A DNA stretch of 50,308 nucleotides. It comes from Copromyces sp. CBS 386.78. Its lineage: Eukaryota; Ascomycota; Sordariomycetes; Sordariales; Sordariaceae. The notes below the pieces were generated by a model. The model was not told where the DNA came from, made no database searches, and saw only the letters and a list, made by a program, of their open reading frames with translations. Below, piece after piece: positions 44,376 through 50,308 of this stretch. Position 1 is the stretch's first letter; every line of letters starts with the position of its first letter. The stretch covers positions 1 to 50,308 of the forward strand of contig MU839278.1 in NCBI GenBank assembly GCA_030685235.1. The letters run 5' to 3'. The position numbers and the translations under genes were made by a program.

Positions 44376-45359
44376 ATAGTAGTTTGTATGTAAGGTACTA
44401 GTATTAATCCTATTATTTTTATATTCCCATTCACTCTTCTTTTATTATTTATTAATTGTTAATTATTAATACCATCGCCCCAATCGTTTATTAAAAGATT
44501 AACTATTAATTATCATTACTATTACTATTATTATACCCGTTATTCTTAAGACTAATAACTTTTTTGCTGCCCAATTCTATAATTCGAATATTATTTTTAA
44601 AAATAATATAATTAAGGAAGCTACCCGGAAATATTCGAATTAGTTATTAAACGCCGTAAAATTAGAAACGGGAAATGGATTAACACTACTTTTATTATTA
44701 CCGCTAATAACCCTAATTTACATTATAAAATTATAAATAGTTATTATTAAACTACTGCTAGCTTAGCATTAATACTATAAAATCGCTATATATTTATCAG
44801 TAGACTCCCCTTCCGGACTTTTCTCTCCTTCTCCTAATTCGTTTTAAGCGGTTTTAATTATTTAATTTTATACTATTCAACTTTACTATAGTAAGTACCT
44901 AGAAAATACTAAAAAAAAAGGAGTTTAATACGGTTTATTCTACGCACCCTAATCGAATCGCCTTATAAATACCCCGCCGTAGTAATAGGGTACCCATTTA
45001 TAACGACCGAGAGATAATACGTTTTATAGCGTACCTATATTTCCTATCCCTTAGTTCGGCCCCCCCCCCCCCCGGTACTAACCGCTAACCGCTAACCGTT
45101 AATTACTAACCGGACAAGATTTTAGGTGCTAAGGAAGTAAAGAGGTAATAGGAAGGTGATATAGAGGTGATATAGAGGTAATATAGAAGTAGAAATAGAT
45201 AGAAATAGAGAAAAATAGTTATAATAGTTATAGATAGGATTCGAATAGAGGGTTTCTACGATTACGATCTACAATACCAATAGGGATATAAGCGTCTTTA
45301 TATATTATTATACTATAGGCGTCCCTTATAGTACCCCCCGTCGGGGGTTGGTGATAGTT
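44376..45359. other. Spacer with unrecognised remnants
   Basis: No gene identified. A plus-strand stretch at about 44570-44690 reads AAQFYNSNIIFK, then IIKEATRKYSN*LLNAVKLETGNG, which looks coding but is not recognised. CA is slightly more frequent than TG in 44401-44520 (5 against 1), the reverse of the Helitron. A 14-C run (45060-45073) is followed by ctaaccg-type heptamers (about 45077-45115), then short gtgatatagag repeats (about 45158-45190). Confidence 0.45.
45060..45115. repeat. Poly-C run and CTAACCG heptamer repeats
   Basis: Fourteen consecutive C, then actaaccgctaaccgctaac and related units. The heptamer differs from the fungal telomere repeat (CCCTAA, 6 bp), so a telomeric origin is not supported. 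Confidence 0.6.
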
Positions 45360-45493
45360 AAGATACTTAGGAGTTTGAGGTTATAAAGACGGTTGGAAGT
45401 AGTTTTGGGATTATTTTTAATAATAATGTGATTTGAGGGATGTGAGGTTGGATTTGGTGATGTTTCGGTTGGTATTTAATTTAGATATAGTAT
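45360..45493. other. G/T-rich stretch with extreme TG over CA bias
   Basis: In 45361-45480 I count 13 TG and no CA. The stretch ends abruptly near 45494, where CA returns (aacatcttctcctcctctgg). It resembles the Helitron in RIP asymmetry and may be another part of that element. No coding content recognised. Confidence 0.45.
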
Positions 45494-45703
45494 GTGAATA
45501 TAACATCTTCTCCTCCTCTGGGCAAATATGGGCGTTTTACTGACTCCGTTGGGCACTATCCGGCTCCGCCCAAGGGAAAACTATTTTATATTCTTCAAAT
45601 AAGTCGAATAATAGTTGAAATCCTTTGTAATTTGTATTCTCGGCCAAAGTATCGGTTAAACCTTAATAGGAATTTTAAACTAATTATAGAATTATAATAA
45701 TAT

Positions 45704-46015
45704 CTATCTATATAAAAAGGTAAATTTAATACGAAATTTCTCTTCTAGCGGATATAAATTATTAAAATACTCTTCGTTAAACTTTATAAGAAAGGTAGCA
45801 AGGTTGTAGATAATTCCGTTAATACGCGGAGGCTTTTTATATTTATTTTTCTTAAAAGCAGACTTATTATTTTTAAGAACGGCCTCTTTTAAAGGATCTT
45901 CGTACAATTTATTATCGTTAAAGGTATTATCGTTAATTACGGGTTCCGCAATCTTCTAATCGACGGGTTTAAAGTTAATCGAATTTTTAATTCTAGTATT
46001 AGTACTATTACGAAT
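45704..46015 (-). pseudogene. C-terminal fragment of an unrecognised protein
   Basis: Minus-strand frame of about 100 codons with one internal stop that could be a former Trp. It includes MIRNSTNTRIKNSINFKPVD, then KIAEPVINDNTFNDNKLYEDPLK (interrupted by the stop before KIAEP), a Lys-rich run (KKNKYKKPPRING) and YNLATFLIKFNEEYFNNLYPL, ending RIKFTFLYR and a stop. Residue composition and codon use look like real coding sequence, and RIP is light. I do not recognise the family. It could be the end of a host gene or of a transposon protein. Upstream of 46015 the frame is closed. Confidence 0.4.
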
Positions 46016-46274
46016 CATATACAGAAGTGCTATAGTATTAGGTTTTTAATATCATTTTCAGTTTCGGGTTTGAATAGGATTTGACCTTCCTAAGTATTAT
46101 TATTAGGTAACCTAAAATAATATAAGGGTACGGATAGGAAAGTCGAAGGTAAAACTAAAAATCTATTAATAATAGAAGATTTTAGGTAAGGAAGAAAGGA
46201 GAGAAAATTAGATATATACGGTTGAACCCAGATTTAAATACTTTGGTCGTATAAGCAACCTTGGGATTTACTTG

Positions 46275-46463
46275 TTAATTACCTTCCTCCAATCTCTTTA
46301 CACGTATCCTATTTACTTGTAAGCAAACTATTTTAAAGAGGCTAATTCCCGCCTTAGCGTTAAAACCTCCTTTATACTTACGTTTCTCTATCGTTCGTAA
46401 TACTTCCTTCAATAGCCCAACGGTCAGAATTGTAAACGGTGAGGCAGTTAGGGTCGTAAACAA
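46275..46463 (-). pseudogene. Short open frame, possible gene remnant
   Basis: Sixty-odd codons on the minus strand, reading LTVGLLKEVLRTIEKRKYKG and ISLFKIVCLQVNRIRVKRLEEGN. CA and TG are retained, so the region is not RIP-damaged. No recognised domain. It may belong with the fragment at 45704-46015 as one broken gene, but an intervening intron or frame link was not shown. Confidence 0.3.
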
Positions 46464-46477
46464 TATCCTTCTAGAAG

Positions 46478-46512
46478 GTCCGCTCTAGAGGGTGGAGGTC
46501 CGCTCTAGAGGG
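46478..46512. repeat. Direct repeat ggtccgctctagaggg
   Basis: Two exact copies about 18-19 bp apart, just before the LTR fragment at 46536. GC-rich and not mutated by RIP. No function apparent. Confidence 0.6.
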
Positions 46513-46535
46513 CTCGCCTGTCGGACCTGTGCCGT

Positions 46536-46592
46536 AACATATAGTTCCGATTATAGTATAAGGCTATTACGGCCTTTGTAAGAGGCTACTAT
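46536..46592 (+). repeat. Partial Gypsy LTR (about 57 bp)
   Basis: atagttccgattatagtata and the following bases to ggctactat match positions 70-125 of the 308-bp LTR. They break off where the complete LTR of Gypsy-3 begins. This suggests that Gypsy-3 inserted into an older LTR of its own family. Confidence 0.72.
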
Positions 46593-46900
46593 TGTTACAG
46601 GGTTAGCCTTGTGACGGTTCAGAGCATGCGGTTGGCAGCTATCGGAGCCAGGGATCAGGCCATAGCTCCGAGCACAGCATAAGGCCATTACAGCCTTCGC
46701 AAAAGGCTATAATAGCCTTATTATCGCTATCGCTATATAGGTCGTACTAGCTCTATAGCACTTATAAAATTGCTGTAGAGCTAATCTCCCAAACTAGCCT
46801 CTATAAAGACCAATTTAAAATTATACCTTTAAACCTTTCATCTTACTCCTTCGTACAATTATATATATTCTTACCTACCTTATACCTTTACACTATAATA
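46593..46900 (+). repeat. Gypsy-3 5' LTR (308 bp)
   Basis: Begins tgttacaggg with the TG terminus intact and ends cactataata. The first 110 bp keep CA and TG (gcatgcggttggcagctatc), so this end is closest to the original LTR. Confidence 0.9.
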
Positions 46901-47671
46901 GTTAATTGCACCTTTAAACTATCGCGTTTATATATATATCTCTTTTCGACCCCTAGAATTGCGCAACGAGAAACTACACAATTTAAAACCATACCGGGAT
47001 TACCTTATAAGAATCGTAAACCCCGGTATATAAAATCGCCTTATTAAACCGCGGATTCGTTAGGACCGGACCCCAAAAATAATAGCTTAATTATTACAAT
47101 TACGCCCTTATATTATAGCAATCCCCCTTAATTACACCTTTATATTATAATAATCCCCCTTATATTATAAATTAACTTCTTCGTAAAAGACGATAGTAAT
47201 TACAACTATTATTTTAATAATAATAACGATAGCGGTAACAATATTTTACTACTAAATTATATTATTCTAAACCTTTAGGAAATAGGATAAAGAATTAACT
47301 TATTAATAAATAATTCCCCCGACCTATTTAACTTTAAGGAACTTTTTAATATTCTTACCGAAGATTTAATTCCCGATATTAAAATTTATTAAATAGCCTT
47401 TCTTTAATTTATTAATATTATTCGTAGTATCCGGGATTTCGTAAATAGCCTTACGGAAAATACTCGGCTACATTTAATTTTTCGAAATTACAAAGTTTTC
47501 GCTAGAACCATCACCCGATAACTAACTTTTAAATCTATTATCGAATTACTAAGAAAAGTACTTATAATAATTATTACGAATTACAATACTATAATAAGAG
47601 AATAGAACGTAATATAATATATAATTATAATTCTATAATAGCGGATTATAATTATATCCGTTATAACCCCC

Positions 47672-47679
47672 TTTAATAT
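47672..47679. repeat. 8-bp target duplication of the 414-bp element
   Basis: tttaatat recurs at 48094-48101. Gypsy-1 has one copy at the empty site (about 28850-28857). Confidence 0.88.
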
Positions 47680-48093
47680 GAGAAACTCTATTCGCACCGC
47701 CGCAAAACGCTATTCGCACCGCCGTCAAAAACGAAAATCCTAAGTGACTCTACGAAATCTAGTCCATATGGATTAATACTAGTATTGTAATTTGTGTAAT
47801 TTCTTACTCTATTTAATACTACTTTGGCCAAAATGCATAAGCTATTTTACTAGGCTAAAAATACTGGGTGCTTAAAAATGAAACTTTTAATTTATAAAGT
47901 TAGGGACGTGTTTTTAAAGGTTCTAAACGACATTAGTTAATAAGCCTACCTCAGTCATAAAATATAGAAAAATTCAAGGAATCCTATATACTTATTTATA
48001 TTTTCGTAGCTTGAGATTTGACCAAGTTATAATTTGTTTGATTTTGGGCGGCGGTGCGAATAGCGCTTTGCGGCGGTGCGAATAGCGTTTCTC
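47680..48093. mobile_element. Non-autonomous terminal-inverted-repeat element, 414 bp
   Basis: Starts gagaaactctattcgcaccg and ends with the near-exact reverse complement; the inverted repeat spans about 45 bp. Each end carries two copies of ctattcgcaccgccg spaced 22 bp apart. No coding capacity. An 8-bp target duplication and the same terminal plan as the 412-bp element at 18559, with a shared gaccaagttata block inside the right end. It is free of RIP although its Gypsy-3 host is heavily mutated. The superfamily is probably hAT-like from the duplication length. Confidence 0.88.
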
Positions 48094-49899
48094 TTTAATA
48101 TACCGGAAACCTCTAATACCCCTAAAAAAACTATAATAGCCGTTTCCTAGCCCCCTAAACGTATTATTAAAAACCCCCCAATTTTTACTAAAGAAGACAA
48201 AAATAATATTAAATACTATAACGCTTTCTAATTATAACGGAACTAAATTAAGACTGTATAAGAATTCGACGCCCTCTATTTCCCTATAGAGCGGGTTAAA
48301 ATCGTACGCACTATATTCCAACTAAGACTAAACTTACGTTCAACACTAAACGATAGCCTAAAAAAATTTATAGAATTCCTTAAGGAGCCTAAAAAGTAGC
48401 TATAAACGACCGGCGAAATTTTCCTTATATACCTTATAAACTAATATAATAATATTAACATTAAACTAAATACTAATAAACGCTTTTTTAATTTCTACCA
48501 AGGCAGTATTCTATTCCCGCGCTTCGAAATCGAATTTACTAAACTTATAACTAAATATAGGCTTAACAACGCAATAAAAATTTATTACCTTCATAATAAA
48601 TTTAATAAATAACTTTAAAGTATTTTAATTATTTAGGATTTCCCCGAAGATAATAATTATATTATATAATTAAAATTTGTAAAAAAAGTTAACCGGAAAT
48701 TAAAGGACGCTAATTATCGTAATAAAGTAATTGTAAATACTTTTAAAAATTCAAACTCCTCCTTTAAAAATACTATAGCAGCCCTTCCCACTATAATTAA
48801 CAAACCTGTAAATCAGGGAAGGAATTAAATAAACTAATTTTATAAATTTTTCCGCTATATTCGACCCCGAGGTTTTTAAAGAACGAAGGGAAAAGGGCCT
48901 TTACTATTATTATAATTAATAAAATTATATCGCCCGTAATTACTTCAGATTTATTAATTAAGGTAGTAAACTTCGCGTTAATAGTAAATTGGCTAATAAG
49001 AAGAAGAAGGGTAGGAATAAATATAATAATAATAGTACTAGGTAAGAACTTATAGAAGTCCGCTTAGTAAAAGCCGCTAATATAATTATAACCCCTACGA
49101 TTAAACCGGCTATAAGTAATAAATATTATAACGAACTAGAAAATACTTAACCTCTATACCTAATTACGCGTAGAGGCCGAACCGGGTAATCATATTATAA
49201 AGATAATAAGATCCTTCAATAGGTTTAAAAAAAGTATAAATCTAATTACTAAATAATATTACTCTAAATTCAATTTTATTATCTACGTATATAATTACCG
49301 GTACGTATAAAAACTACTATATTTCCCTTCTTAGTAATAGATACTCCGCATTTATATTCATTAATTATTCTTTTATTACAAAATATAATCTTCCCTATTT
49401 CCGCCTTCTTCGTCCTAAAAAACTCGTATTCGCAAATAAGAACGTTAAAAGTACAATTAGCGAAGGAATAATAAGAAGGCTACGGATAAATTATTATAAA
49501 GAAATTATTACCTTTTTAATTTAAAACCTCTCTAATAAATACCCAATTATTTTAGAGTTCCTTTAAATAAAGTTCTATAAATTATACTTAGCTAGGGGTA
49601 TATAGGGATGCTTTTATAGTTGTACAACGGTTTCTAACATCTGCAGCGGTAGTGCAACGGTTTAATGAGTTGCAATTGTGTTGCAACTGTCTTGCAACGG
49701 TTGCAATATTTGTAACGGTTGCAATATTTGTAACTATAGGATTTTTGTATATATGATGTAATTGGACCGACTTTCCTCGAAAAAAGTTTTAAATCCTTCC
49801 TTCCTACCTTCCTCCTTTAATATCGAATTTCCCCTTTATAGGGAAGCGAAAACGACTAAGTTTTGTTTTTACTAATAACCCTAACCCTGGAAATAAAAA

Positions 49900-49943
49900 G
49901 GGTACTAAAATGAGCGCCATTTCTTGGCGGTTATTTTGTACCC
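49900..49943 (+). other. Conserved hairpin in composite copy 3
   Basis: Same arms as in copy 2 (gggtactaaaatgagcgcca, tggcggttattttgtaccc), without RIP changes. Confidence 0.62.
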
Positions 49944-50099
49944 GGCTAGAGGTCCGTGCGCCCTCTATGTAACGAGAAATCTTAGTTTAAAAAATATTTA
50001 TTGAACGGGTGTTTAGAAGAAAAAAAATAAATAAATAAATAAATAATATTAAATTTCCCCTTAATAAGTAAGAAAACCTAACCCTTTCCTTAAGAAATT

Positions 50100-50170
50100 T
50101 AGCCTAGTAGCTAAGTGGTTAATAAAGTAGTTCTTTATTTTTAGATTCTTGTTCGATTCTTCGTTGTGAC
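50100..50170 (+). repeat. tRNA-derived SINE-like unit, copy 3
   Basis: Box A-like tagctaagtggt (50108-50119) and box B gttcgattct (50151-50160), 43 bases start to start as in the other copies, followed by a poly-A tract of more than 30 bases. Confidence 0.6.
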
Positions 50171-50188
50171 AAAAGTTTTTGTTCTTTT

Positions 50189-50229
<41 letters not shown>

Positions 50230-50308
50230 TTTATTAACCTAGATTCGCGATTTCCCCTTGTAACCTTCGCGATTTCCCCTTATGAATTTTCCGTAAGAAA
50301 TTTTTTGG

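Larger units (their letters stand above)
47165..49230 (+). pseudogene. Gypsy-3 gag, interrupted
   Basis: Homologous to Gypsy-1 gag (28340-29990). Visible blocks include the acidic start (about 47175), the EFDALYFPIERVKIV core (48265-48310) and the zinc knuckle converted to Tyr codons near 48899-48941. It is split by the 414-bp element and carries many stops. Confidence 0.82.
46593..49586 (+). mobile_element. Gypsy-3: 5' half of a second Gypsy-1-family element
   Basis: Starts with a complete 308-bp LTR (46593-46900), then leader, gag and the beginning of pol. It matches Gypsy-1 base for base over about 28080-30340 except for transitions. Two insertions interrupt it: the 414-bp inverted-repeat element (47680-48093) and composite copy 3 (from 49587). 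The rest of pol and the 3' LTR would lie beyond the window. RIP is heavy in the body. Confidence 0.9.
49587..50308. mobile_element. Composite inverted-repeat element, copy 3 (cut by window end)
   Basis: Starts cttagctagggg after a TA, with the left arm, the ccctaaccctgg segment, hairpin (49900-49943), tRNA-like unit, a long A tract (about 50191-50227) and the first gcgatttcccc repeats of the right arm. The window ends just before the inner caattacgtcat block of the right arm. It is inserted in Gypsy-3 pol, where Gypsy-1 is uninterrupted (about 30340). Confidence 0.84.

Noticed and set aside
45074..45115. Telomere array
   Set aside because: The unit is CTAACCG (7 bp, degenerate) and the array is too short; it does not match CCCTAA.
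45494..45697. 67-codon open frame on the plus strand as a gene
   Set aside because: No recognisable motif and it overlaps no conserved frame; its start lies at an abrupt composition border. Support was too weak to annotate it.

Overview
The window is a repeat-dense, gene-poor block of a filamentous ascomycete genome (Pezizomycotina). I found no intact host gene, rRNA or CRISPR array. Almost all of it is transposon sequence destroyed by repeat-induced point mutation (RIP): CA and TG dinucleotides are nearly absent, TA is in excess, CG is retained, and Gln/Trp codons have become stops. In 2161-2400, for example, I count one TG and no CA.

Layout. Positions 1-36767 are a nest of one Tad-like LINE family (called T here) with LTR elements inserted in it. 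An old minus-strand copy (T5, in four pieces from 15878 to 36767) appears to have received T1 (1974-7735 and 13351-14103), T6 (full length, 17380-24571) and T7 (27275-27771 and 34946-35347). T1 received T2 (7736-13336) and a Gypsy element whose 3' end lies at about 97-1973. T2 received a 318-bp fragment T3. T7 received a complete Gypsy element, Gypsy-1 (27772-34940, two 308-bp LTRs, 5-bp target duplication). Target duplications of 11-15 bp at several LINE borders support this order.

Positions 36768-39205 hold an A-rich retroposon-like module, a 56-bp minisatellite and an unrecognised RIP-damaged element. Positions 39206-44375 hold a LINE piece (T8) and a Helitron Rep/helicase pseudogene. Positions 44376-46592 are a less damaged, mostly unrecognised spacer with two possible gene remnants. 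From 46593 another copy of the Gypsy-1 family (Gypsy-3) runs to 49586.

Non-autonomous elements are the most interesting content. Two elements of 412 and 414 bp (18559-18970, 47680-48093) share GAGAA termini, a 22-bp-spaced duplicated terminus and 8-bp target duplications. Three copies of a roughly 0.9-kb composite (26272-27190, 42005-42900, 49587-end) have long inverted arms enclosing a hairpin module and a tRNA-like SINE unit with A and B boxes. They sit in a LINE, the Helitron and a Gypsy element, so the composite seems to move as one unit.

The Helitron shows strand-asymmetric RIP (CA lost, TG kept), while LINE and Gypsy copies have lost both. Short inserts and the outer edges of long elements have largely escaped RIP.
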